Positions 36,600 to 47,707 of a stretch of DNA of 64,000 nt are shown here, in pieces (position 1 is the first letter of the stretch; each line of letters begins with the position of its first letter). The notes below the pieces were generated by a model, which saw only the letters and a program-made list of their open reading frames with translations, had not been told where the DNA came from and ran no database searches. Both the position numbers and the translations under genes were made by a program. Origin of the DNA: Liolophura sinensis (lineage: Eukaryota > Mollusca > Polyplacophora > Chitonida > Chitonidae); the NCBI RefSeq assembly GCF_032854445.1, contig NC_088296.1, positions 14,638,623-14,702,622 of the forward strand. The letters run 5' to 3'.

Positions 36600-39500
36600 A
36601 AAGTACTCATCATAGGCTGCATTTATTCTTTATACTCAAGCCTTGATATAATTACACGTGGCATGACACATATAACTTACATGATGGATATAATATTTTC
36701 TCCTCCACACAGCCTATTAATATACCGAAATGTTGTTGATCGTTTTATGATTGGCTGAACACAAAACTTACGGCATTTCATATAGAGAAGTGTCAATCCA
36801 CGATATGTTTCATTCGCACACTGTGTAGTTTTCACATGCTCCTAATTGTGCGTTTCATTTTTTTCTAGTATTATAGACTGGTTGCAATGATTCCACTTTA
36901 CCAATGGTTAATTCGAAAGAAAACTGATGCTCTACTGGATTAGACATACAAGCATAACTGCATATCTTACTGCCAGACGCTCATGTTACCTCCTTCAAAG
37001 GAATATTTTGTTCTATATATATATATGCACCTTAGTAATCTTCATTCTTAACACAATATATAAAAGGACCACTGCAGTTCCAAACTTACAGTTATACTTA
37101 CTTTTCGACATAGCAAATGGTAGGGTTAATCGTCCTGCTTGATCTGTTACTTCCAAATATTCGACTTCTATAGGGGCTTAGGTCATCCACGGTTACCATA
37201 TACCCGATACATGTACACTCCTTATTTACACCTTCAGTACGTGTAACGGCTCTCAATGAAAAAAAAAAGGTAGCACCTAACACAAGTTTCAGGCTTTCCT
37301 CTCATCGCAGGCCACCTATAAATAGAAGAAAAAACTCCGCGATTTCTACAACGGACTACTTTTTAAATGAGTCACAGAATGCATTGAACTCCTGTCAGTA
37401 TATGTTTGGAATAGGGTTGTCTTTGTGGAAAGATTAGTCAGCTAGTTCTGCGTGTGCCCTGCACGTGTTTGGCATGTACCTGTTGACGGTTGGTGTTTTT
37501 TCTCGGGCACTCCGCTTTCTCCTACCGAGAAATCTGACTGCCGCTGAAAAAGTGAAAATTTCTGAGGTATGGCATTAGACAACAACCGAATACATAAATA
37601 CATTGTACACAGTGATTTCTTATTTGAGCGTATGGCGACAAGTCTATAATCATGAAAGAAAAGAAAATAGATCTCGCCTAATCTGTAGGGACAGATCAGT
37701 AGCTAAAAATGTATTAACTAAAAAAAGTTTTCATCTCTTTCTTAAATATTCAGAGTGAAATGTATGCTACTGTTGTCTCCCACACAGTGATGATTACGTC
37801 AACCGATCTGTACAATCCGCCACGTGCAGTCTAGTAGCAGCAGGTCAGTCCTGATTCAACATGGATTTACACAAAATCTAACCGCACTGCTGATGTGACT
37901 ATCATGTATGTATTCTTCCGCGCAGACGGCAGAGATTGAGCTCGGGCTCTGTGAGTAGAGACAGCTTTCTGTGGTTGAAGCCAAGCGCGTCAAAGCAGAA
38001 ACCGCCCCTTTGCTTTCTGCTACTACGCGAACCGGTACACATAAGGTAGTGGTTTGCTCAAAAACCGAGCTACACCCGAGGGAGGAGACGGGCTGGGTTG
38101 GGGGATGGAATGGCAGTTTACTGTCACGGGTGACTGCCATCAGTCAACACAAGATTCAATGAAAACCAGGGCTTTATGAAAGGAAGGGAAAAGGCGTGCC
38201 TGAAAGACAGGCATGTCAATGAAACATATAAATATATAAGATATAGCGCATGCGTGTGGACACTAGGCATCAGAATAAAAACTTAAGGTATTAGCTACAC
38301 CTGTATAAATATATATGATTCTTTGTTATTTCAACAGCTTTCCAAATCACTGAATTATTTTCTGTAACCTTTTACGCCTATGTAAATATTGATAAAAGAA
38401 CACACATGCATGTATCGAGTTTTAAAAAAGAACGTTGCGTTTTAGATGGCGGTTTGGGGTATTTATTGAGAGGGAGTTTTAAGTTATTTTTAATTTGAAT
38501 GCAAGTATATAACATAACACACGTCAAAAGATCCCTTATACTTTACATCTATAACACCACGTGACGTCAACTTTTCTCATGCTTCAAGTACAATCAAGCA
38601 ATGATCTCACAGGCACAACATTTTAAATAACTTATAAAGAGTTTACATCCGTGTGGGCTTTTATAGAGACGTTCGCATATGTTAGTAAATTCTCAGGGTG
38701 TTCCACATGCGTACGTGGGCAGGATGTACCCTTGAAAGTAACATGTATTGTTTTGTTTGTGGTACTCGAATTCTATACTACTTTCAGAATCACAATTCCC
38801 ACCATTTATCAGAATTCTACACTAGATATCCTGGACAATTGTTACTTTCAGACATTTACTTTATGAATCATTTGTTTTGCAAAAATATTACCACTGAGCG
38901 GTGTTTTTTTTTTTTAATATTACAAAATTTAAAAAAATATAGAATATTATAGCAATTCTGTGACTTAATAATTACAGAAGTAAACTTACAAAAGCAGATT
39001 GCAGATAAAAAGTAAATGTGATCAGCCTATTTTATGGCCGCAATATCTCTAGATTCAAATTCAGTTTTAGATAAACTTTATATGTTCGATATGCCACATG
39101 CTCTTGGTAAACAATTCCCTGTAGGGTCTTGGGCGCCATATTGGTGATACTTCATCCAAACTGGGCAATGGTTTCCTTTTGCAGTGTTAACATTTTCTTA
39201 ACTGTTAAATACTAATTTGTATTATTCTAGATCAGTTATGTCTAATACATTGATATTAACATAATTACACCTCCACCCCCCACCCCCACCCCGTCTCTCT
39301 CACCCCCTCCACCCGGCTTCTGCTTGAGCCATGGTGCCGGGGTGGTGTGATAAAGATTATACCTGTGAAATTAGAATAGATCCCTAAAAAATGATAACAG
39401 GTCTTGTTTCAATGGCCACGCCTTATCATTCACCAACCGTTTTACTGTCGTATCTACTCTGCTTTACACTCGCCATGCCGCAGTATCTCATGTTCTTCTG

Positions 39501-40900
39501 GTTGTCACGCATTGCGCGAAACCATAACATACATGTAGCATGTCGGCCAAGCGTTTAGTTTGAATGCGCATAAATTGTGTCAATATGGTGATACTAACTG
39601 AGCCGCTATATTTCATGTCAGAGTCCAAATTTAAAAGAAATGCTACATTATGTATTTAGTGTTGATGCACACTACTACAGAAGAGCTGGGGCGGTGGAAA
39701 GGGTACTTTTGAACAATGCGTAAACCAAACCGCGACTGCTGGAATTGAATTTGCGAAAAATATTAAAATGCTTTAAACCTAAGGCGAATTAAATGGAATG
39801 TGTGGACAGCGCATGGCAATGGGATCTCGCATGTACCACATGCAACAAAAAAAAACTAAAACAAAGAAGGTAAATATTGTTTTGTTTTTTCAATGTGTTT
39901 AATTGGTATATTAGAGACACATGACGATTACAACATTAAAATACATTAAAGTATTGCCTACACAGTACAATAGGAAAAAAGATATTTATTAAAAATTACA
40001 CTCCAGATATACTTGTCTCTAAGGCAAATGAACTACTGGCAGACAATCTGGCTTGAAATAGTTGTTTTCAAAATGTTTATGAAAATGAAACTAAAAATGA
40101 AAAAAAAAGAGTTATAACGAAGAAAATCTTATACACGTAGAACACAATGACTTATTAAACTCTCATTAATGGGGTCTACGTGAGTGCCAGTCGAGCATTT
40201 TTAGGGGAGATCTTGGAGAGTCCTGCCAGCAACTGGCAAATGTTCGGTGGTTGTCTGCCATGAAAATGCTGTCGTGAAATTCCAATCAAATGAACACATT
40301 AACAAATATTTACGTAGATTGGGCACATTGTCACCCCACCCATCCCTTCTCCCCCACCCACCCATCCCGATCCGTCTGATTCCCCAAGAACAGTTACAAA
40401 AGTAGAAAAGACAGAAGACATGATTGTCCACAGGGCATTTGGTAAAACCCACCCAGTTCAGGAGCACAACGTTAAATAGCAATCACGCATATGCATAAAT
40501 AGTGCCAATGAGGTGTATTTTGCCATACAGGGTTGTCTCACCTTGAAAATACATACAGAGAACTACTTCCCCAGTCTTTGTACAATATGCCTGTATAGTC
40601 CTTTTTTATTGATACAGCTTTTATAATATAAGAATATCGCCTCCACAATTGTAAGCCAAGCAAGTGACATCGCCCAAAACACACCCTTTTCACATCGATC
40701 TATTTTTGCATGCGCTGTCAGACTGTGACGTATTTCTGTTCCACAGATGTTCATTTCCTTCCCTATAGAAACCAAGTAGCAATACTCGAAATGCTTAATA
40801 AAATATCACCCACACACAGGCGTGGTTTTATGTCTTTCATAAATGCTTCAAAAGATATCCTACAAAGTCCTCTCGCCGTGATATGACTATATTATGGTTA
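36600..40900. other. No supported gene
   Basis: Mostly AT-rich. A minus-strand open segment (about 37098-37250) ends in a good donor, GAAAA/GTAAGT, but its acceptor and phase are unclear. A GC-richer patch at 37900-38160 is open on both strands (37856-38140 minus, 37971-38162 plus), without a signal peptide or known domain. A C-rich strand occurs at 39267-39318. Confidence 0.45.
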
Positions 40901-40904
40901 AAGA

Positions 40905-41065
40905 GTGCGTGCGTGCGTGCGTGCTTGAGGTTTAACGTCGTACTTAACAAGTTTTCAGTCATATGACGACGAAGGAATCCTCAGAGTGCACGCAATGTGC
41001 TTCCTTGTGGCACTACAGATTTCCACGGCTCTTTTACATAGTGCTGCTTCACTGAGACGCCTTAA
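40905..41065 (-). mobile_element. SINE family 2 fragment
   Basis: Minus-strand 3' half. On the plus strand it shows a GTGC run, TTGAGGTTTAACGTCGTACTT, CAGTCATATGACGACGAAGG and TTCCTTGTGGCACTA. Confidence 0.82.
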
Positions 41066-43080
41066 CATATAACAGAGATATCATAACAGCTCTTTTTGTC
41101 ATGCAACAAACCCTGTTTTTTCTAGTCGCCAAAGACAAATCTTTCCTAACCTACTCAGAACACATCAGTGTAGAATGCTAAAAATCCTACTCTTTCCCCA
41201 GTATTTCTATGTGTACTTGTGTGTAGTCCGCATTTTATTGTTAATAACATTTGTCGCTTCGCTTCACTGACGTCAAGCAATAGGTTATACATGTAATATA
41301 GTTTTATAGACGTCAAAGATTCCCATCTACACTGAGTGATACAGTGGTATACAGATTTTACCCAGATCAGTGACCCGTTACCAAAGTAGTTCTTTTAAAT
41401 GTTAAGCTGATATCTGAACTCAAATATAACAAAATAAACACAAACTTTGAATACAAACAAATGTAGACAAAGTGGATTCAAAATGAATCTAGTATATAAT
41501 ATCATTCGCTTTATTGTTGTTTTGGTTGAGATGGTTGGTGGTTTCACATTATACATTACAACCACCATGTAACCATATGCCAGTCCAGGGAAATACCGAT
41601 TCGAACTTGGGAACTTTTCATATCTACAGCAATTCTTCCACATCTCAGTGTTAACGATAAGGCCATCACCTTACACTTCTGTCTTCTCACATTTCGATCT
41701 TATGTATTATCTCACGATTCCACAATAGATGAGGAAGAGAAATTACTTTGTAACCGTCTCCAAATGACGTTTCAAGTAGTGTCATAATGTACATTTTATG
41801 TAACCTCCGATTGTCTATGAATACCCTCTGAGCTCATTAACAAGTGTTGCTCATATAGTGATTTCCTTGATTGCTATCGGTGTCTGTTTTCCGTACAATA
41901 GTGTTTTTGTTTGATTTTAATTCAAAACTTCTGTATGTTATTTCATTATATTTTTGTTTCAGATTCGAAAATCAACTTGATCATTGTCTAGGTTTTGCAA
42001 TTTTCATTTTGCAGTCTTCCATCGTACTAATGTCATTTAGACATGAATGACTGTGTCAAATTTAAAGCGGAGAAGAATGAAGTGGAGCAATAAGGACACC
42101 ATTGCACGTTGTCAGCTAAGCCAAAAAACTCTTTACCTTAAAGGAAAAGAATACTTTTTAACAAAGTCCAGAACATCCAGAAGGTCAGTTCCTGCTGATT
42201 CCAAATATGGTCTTCCTGATCATTCTTCTTTTTCAATTTTACATTGTAAAATGCAAGTAAATACTGAGTTTCTCGTGGGGTATTTTGAACCTTATTGAAC
42301 ACATATTCTTCGTCGCTGATGAACACTCTGATAGCGTTTATTTCGCATCCAGCATAAACATGCATATACACGTAGTACTGCCTCTCTGTCTGTTTTTAAT
42401 GTGGAAACATCACCTTTTAAGTCTTTTCTGAACCAAAACAGATTTCATGACAGCGTTTACTATTTGGATGTGGCAATGTTTATTTAGCAGCAGAAATGGA
42501 GATTGTGGCGTCTACGTGTTCCCGTATGTTCAGTATGGCCAAACAAGGCCACCGTAGAATCATAATATTTATTTACATTTTAATGACGCTAAAAACGTCA
42601 ACAAGAAATTGGAATCATATTTGAATTCTGTATGAATTTCTCTGCCATATTGTGCGTGTTTTACTTCGTTGGCGTGTAATTCTAGGTATGACCTCTGTCG
42701 TTCCATGTATGGTTTTTATGTGTTATAAAAAATGTCAGTCAGGCCGGCTAGGTCGGTATGACCCTGAACTTCACGCCCACTGATCAGTCTTACTTTTCCT
42801 ATTCATTGAACCATGGTCACTTACACATTGTCTGATATCATTTGGCGAACTCCCTAAAAATTGAAGACAGGGACATGGGTCATTGCGCAGGTCATTTATG
42901 TTCGCAAACATTGTGTTTATCTACGCTGAACATGACCACTGTGTTGGTGGAATGTATAAATCAGTTATTGATTAAGTAAGTCATTTACGTTTACTCCTCC
43001 TATCACAACTATCGTTGTTATTGTTTTGTTTTTATGACTCATGTCTCCTGGCTACTTTGAGACGTGTATTTCTACTTGTT
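41066..43080. other. No gene recognised
   Basis: AT-rich intergenic sequence. Short ORFs at 41395-41643, 42047-42298 and 42138-42371 (the last two on opposite strands of the same DNA) show no coding evidence. Confidence 0.5.
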
Positions 43081-43337
43081 GATATTTATTTATTTATTTA
43101 TTTGATTGGTGTTTTACGCCGTACTCAAGAATATTTCACTTATGCAACGGCAGCCAGCATTATGGTGGGAGGAAACCTGGCACAGCCCAGGGCAAACCCA
43201 CGACCATCCGCAGGTTGGTGGAAGATCTTCCCGGTTACGTCCGGAGAGGAAGCCAGCATGAGCTGGACTTGAACTCACTGCGACCGCATTGGTGAGATGC
43301 TCTTGGGTCAAAATGCTGCGCTAGCGCACAAACCAAC
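43081..43337 (-). mobile_element. SINE family 1, near full length
   Basis: Minus-strand copy. On the plus strand a TTTA-repeat tail precedes GATTGGTGTTTTACGCCGTA, then the whole body and most of the tRNA-like head. Confidence 0.92.
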
Positions 43338-43575
43338 TCTGTTACAGAATGTCTCCATTAATACCAGGAAGCGTCATTTACCCACATGGATGATTTCCGA
43401 CTGACTTGATGTCTCAGTTTGTAATCCAGCTCTCGCTTGTTCGGCTGCAGTTTTAAATCAGGAGGTTTGTCAGATGCACAAGGAAGACCTATTTGTACCC
43501 GGGAATGTCGGCATCTTCCACTGTTACACTTTTTGTCCTCACATGTCCCGCGAGCCATTCTTTAGTACAAAGCAA
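43338..43575 (-). mobile_element. Possible third tRNA-like SINE (uncertain)
   Basis: Read on the minus strand, ATGGCTCGCGGG resembles an A box, and CCCGGGTACAAATAGG about 50 bases later resembles a B box. A 66-residue ORF covers it. It abuts a SINE family 1 copy. No second copy is present in the window to confirm it, so it could instead be unique sequence or an exon. Confidence 0.25.
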
Positions 43576-44629
43576 AAAAAAAATGAATAAATACTGAGTG
43601 ACTCCCGGCAAACGCACAGAACAACGAGAAAAATAAAACCGTCTGTTGCAGAGTGAAAGTAGTTCTTATTATTCATTTGTCTGTGTTTAGGGTGGTAATC
43701 AGTAATTGGCAACAAACGATGCATCGTGCATCGACCGTTTTACGGAGGAAGGAAACCGGAATGCTCAGAATAAAACCATGGACCTTTGGTATGTTAATAA
43801 CGAATTCTCTGATATGTGACATACTTTACACTCAGTGGTGGAAGGCAAATGTTCTGAAGCACGAATTGTGAGAAAAGCCCAAAGAACAATTGACGCCGGG
43901 AAATCCCGAGACTTCTCTTTGTGGTCTCGTTTGACCAAGTGATTTAATCAGTGAAAACAGAGCTGGATTAAAACTCACCAAACCTTACTCTAACAAGAAT
44001 TTAAGCCAAGTCAGTATTTGTTCTGAATAAGTTGTACATGCTGATAATGACTATATAAATCACGTCATTTAATAACGTGCAGATATGCAATGTTCAGTAC
44101 AGATATACAATGAGGCTGAAATCATTTGACAGAATCACATTTAAATCACTCTGCAACGGTTAAAGGATATCGCTTTGCTTTAGTAAATATGAAATGGTGG
44201 CAAAACGCTCTGAAAACACAAACGTTATACACGGACTGTAAAATTATAACTTCTTATTAACTAAACGTAATATTTAAGTTTTGGACCGAAACTAATTCTA
44301 CACACAACCTGAAGGCAAAAGTCATACACTGTACACGAGAGACTAAAGGCTTCTTTAAAATGCACTAAAAGGGCTAACCCTTTGTTTTCAAATGGAACCC
44401 TTTTACATGGGTTCATTAAAGAAACCTGTGCAATAGTTTTTTGTTCAAACGTTTGAACATATAAGAACTGAATGTGGCCCTTGTGTCGGCTATTAGCTGT
44501 TGTTTTAGTTCATTTTTCATGAACCATGAACCTTTCTTACGAGAATTAATACGGTTAAGAACTGAGCTTCCATTCAGGATTCCGTATTCTACGATTTTAA
44601 TACCAACCTCCAGTTGTTTTTTTTTCTAC

Positions 44630-44700
44630 AGATCTATATACCGACCCCTTATGACTCCTTGTCATTACGTAAGTACGACGTTGAACCCCAAACATAAATA
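44630..44700 (+). mobile_element. SINE family 2 tail fragment
   Basis: Plus-strand remnant with TAAGTACGACGTTGAACCCC and a degenerate tail. It lies 345 bases below the stop codon of gene 2. Confidence 0.55.
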
Positions 44701-45013
44701 GATGCCGATATCTCCATCAAGGGTAAAAATAACCTGTTTCCTCTCGCCAGTCTGGAGCTTTATAATGGTTTACCTATATGCATCCATTCCTTTTTATATT
44801 TTTTTTATATTTTATATTTTTTTAAAATTTCTTATGATAATGATGCATGTGTGATCTACCAAACACATCTTAGAACAGGAAATGCGAAAAAATCTGTAAC
44901 GTCAAATAAAACTGCATGACGGACTTGCTGCGACAGGCGTCTCTCTCTACATGGCTTTACATGTCTTTAGCGCTGACTGAGCTTCCTACAGTTGTTGTTT
45001 CGAAGTCATTCGG

Positions 45014-45019
45014 TTTATT
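45014..45019 (-). terminator. Polyadenylation signal candidate for gene 2
   Basis: AATAAA on the minus strand, 26 bases beyond the gene 2 stop codon. Very close to the stop, which would give an unusually short 3' UTR. A downstream signal could be used instead. Confidence 0.4.
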
Positions 45020-45044
45020 CTGCAATTGGGTCCAGATTGCTATT

Positions 45045-45807
45045 TCATCGTTGGTGGTAATCATGCGACACCGGTGCGTCACTCCGGCCATCAGGCGGTT
45101 GGCGAACGTAGTTTAAATATTTGGGTTGTAGTTGATGTTGGTTTTGTCTGGGAGCAGCATTTGCACTCCTTAAATGCTGTAGATGGCCTGTAGCACGGGG
45201 TGGCTGAGGTACCAAATGTGATTCTTTATAGTCTTCTTTGCGCACCGCAACGTCTTTCGCATATGATGACGAGTTGATATCCGCTGCCCCTGCGCCTGCG
45301 CCATAAACCAAGTCGCTTTTCTTCTTCTTTTTCTTGACGTCTTTTCTGACTGGATACTTCTTCAATTCTTTGCTCATGTCCACGAAGGTAGTGAACGGGG
45401 CACCCCCTACGCTGACCGGAAGAGAACCTTGTACTTTTTTGCTAGTGAGGCCTTTGCGCTGTTCCTGGTTTTGAATAATGGTTGTGCCGCCCTGCAGATG
45501 ATTTGCTGTTGTGTTGTGGATATCCTGTTGGGTGGTCCCTACAGACCGCGGAGCCTGGGGGACGTCATAGCCAAGACGTGTCTGGGCATTCGCCGTTTTT
45601 GATGACATGCCTTCAGCGTAAAACTGCCTTTGTGGATGTGCTGCGTAAGGTTGCGAAGGACTCAAAGGTACGTACTGATGTCTGTTATAAGAACAAGTCG
45701 CTGGTCCATAAGACGGCCCAGGGCTTTTTACACTGGGCTGTCCGTGTATATCCCCAAGAGACGGCCTAGGTATAACCAAGGGCCGATGAACTCGGTGATC
45801 CTTATAT
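45045..45807 (-). CDS. Gene 2 terminal cytoplasmic exon
   Basis: 763-nt last exon. The acceptor is TTGTAATTTTACAG and phase 2 in is completed by one base, giving 253 residues and TGA. The product is hydrophilic and probably disordered, rich in Gln, Ser, Pro and Tyr. It has tyrosine sites such as YVPL, SYGP and YLNY. A central stretch GGAPFTTFVDMSKELKKYPV is the only part that looks folded, and it runs into VRKDVKKKKKKSDLVYG, a polybasic run resembling a nuclear localisation or phosphoinositide-binding signal. No known domain recognised. This is by far the longest open frame in the window (244 codons counted from an internal TTG), with clear codon-level coherence. Diverged copies of its acceptor lie at 5277, 8907 and 16682. 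Confidence 0.88.
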
Positions 45808-46085
45808 CTGTAAAATTACAAGTCCAAAAGAAAAACCAGTAAATATGTGTGATAAAATGCAATGCTGAAGATAATGCAAGGGATTGATTTCAGAACATTG
45901 TGCAAAACTAATTTACGAGTTAATTTTATAAAAAAAGAAAACAATTAGCATAATTGTTAATTGTTTAATTGTTATAAAAGTTAATTACTAAAGTATTGGC
46001 AGTATGATGTCTGGTTGACTGATTCTTGCTCAAAATTTTACTCAAAAATTTTCACCCATTTTATGGGTATAGGAACCCTTACAGG
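45808..46085. repeat. Intron segment shared with the duplicated region
   Basis: The last 275 or so bases of the intron before the terminal exon align with 8908-9155 and 16683-16930, and partly with 5278-5347. Shared landmarks are ATCTGTAAAATTACAAGTCC, AGTAAATATGT, GGTTGACTGAT, TTTTACTCAA and TATAGGA.CCC. Divergence is much higher than among A1, A2 and B, so this is an older relationship. Confidence 0.8.
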
Positions 46086-46374
46086 TGGATTTCACAGGCT
46101 ATACTTGTGACCGTTTGCCAAACATTACGCCCTCGTCACTGCTATGGCTTTGCCTGACTCCTTCCTGATTTTGTTTTTCATGTTCTTTCTTGGTTCTTTC
46201 GTATTTATGGTAACGTCGCTATTGGAATTGGTTTTGTTATTATTGACCTGGAAAGTCCATATTGGTTGACAAAAACTTCAAAATGGGCCCAGTTTGGGTC
46301 ATACGCTGCACATTAATATGTAGATTATTATTTATTGACTGAAGTGGAAAAGTGAAAAGGTTTTAGATAAATAC

Positions 46375-46656
46375 ATGTTATATCTCTTTCTCTGTCTCTC
46401 GGCGTTGTCCCACTTCTCCTCGAAGAGTCTCTGTAAGACGATTCTCTGGTTCTCTGGACGATACACTGGGTCATCTCTGGGAAGCCGCCCAGCCAAAAAC
46501 TCCGTCACATGGCGCAGCCGTTCCCCGGTAAATGGAGTCGATTCGTAGATGGGGTTTTCAAATATCTCTACTCTGGAACTTCTTTCCGTGTTTCGAGAAA
46601 GTTCTTCCGCCAAAGTTGTTGGTTGTCTTGAATATGCCATGTTATCTAGATGACTT
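46375..46656 (-). CDS. Gene 2 cytoplasmic exon with NPIY motif
   Basis: Exon of 282 nt (or 252 nt if the acceptor TTCAAG at 46627 is used), phase 2-2, encoding 84-94 residues. It contains VEIFENPIYESTPF, an NPxY motif of the kind bound by PTB domains or endocytic adaptors. A predicted helical, charged end follows (QRLFEEKWDNAERQRKRY). Both acceptor candidates have weak pyrimidine tracts. The donor AACAT/GTATTT is non-ideal, but its phase fits the terminal exon exactly. Reading on past the donor reaches a stop at 46332, so a terminal form is conceivable. Confidence 0.72.
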
Positions 46657-46696
46657 CTTCAGTCCTGTTCGAATGGCAATAGAATATCATTTTTTG

Positions 46697-46861
46697 TTTA
46701 TTTACTTTATTTATTTGTTTATTTGATTGATGTTTTTAAGCCGTATTTATTTCAATTAAATACGACGGCGGCCAGCATTATGGTAGGAGGAATGCGGGCA
46801 GAGCCCGGTGGAAACACACGACCACGCGCAAGCGGTTGGCAGGTCCTCCCTATGAGGTAGG
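46697..46861 (-). mobile_element. SINE family 1 (truncated)
   Basis: Minus-strand 3' part with a TTTA-rich tail and the GCCAGCATTATGG body. It breaks off at about 46861 before the tRNA-like head. It lies just upstream of the 46375 exon. Confidence 0.88.
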
Positions 46862-47271
46862 ATTGTGTATAAATTCCTTTTCCACATGTAATTCTGCAAA
46901 CAGAAAATGACATCTAAAGAATGCCTTAACAATGTTTGTGTTGTTGTTGCTTCTATACTAGTATAAGGCGTTTCCTTTCTGGGAGGCACTTGTTTTCGTG
47001 TTCACTGATTTAGAAAGACATATTTATCCCCGTACTCAGTATTTTGCCCTTTTCTTACAGTGAGGTTTTACTGTTGTGGAAATGAACAAAGACCGTTCCC
47101 TTGGCAAAAGGTCTTCGTGTATTTGCATACTGCACAGGAGCGTATGGTCACAATAAGTGAATATAAGGAAATATGAACTTTTCACGTAAATTTTAAAAAA
47201 GATACTATTCAGACCTAGGAAATAACGTTGAATGTCGTGTTGAGCATTGCAGACAGGCCAAATATATACAA

Positions 47272-47665
47272 TTGTGTATGGATTGGATACTAGGCATGTA
47301 AAATCCCCAAACATACTGATTAGACTGTAGGTCTGTAAAATCCCATATAAAGCGATTAGATTCTAGGCCTGTAAAATCTCCATATAAACTGATTGGATTC
47401 TCGGCCTGTAAAATTGGCACATAAACTGATTAAACTCCAGGCCTGTAAAATCTCCATATATACTGATTAGATGCTAGGTCTGTGAAATCCCTATATAAAC
47501 TGATTAGACACAAGGCCTGTAAAATTCCCATATAAACTTATTATACTCCGGGCGAGAAAAATCTCCATGTAAACTGATTAGACTCCAAACTTGTAAAATC
47601 CCAACATAAACTGATCAGATCCCAGGCCTGTAAAATCCCCATGTAAACTGATAGAATCTAGGCAG
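47272..47665. repeat. 37-bp minisatellite
   Basis: About ten to eleven degenerate 37-bp units with core CCATATAAACTGATTAGA followed by GGCCTGTAAAATC. Directly precedes the 34-bp array. Confidence 0.92.
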
Positions 47666-47707
47666 GACGCCCTATAAACAATCGTTTATGTCATTCTCAT
47701 AAGTCTG

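Noticed and set aside
37856-38162. Overlapping antisense ORFs of 94 and 63 residues
   Set aside because: GC-richer patch open on both strands, without a signal peptide, sushi pattern or clear splice sites.
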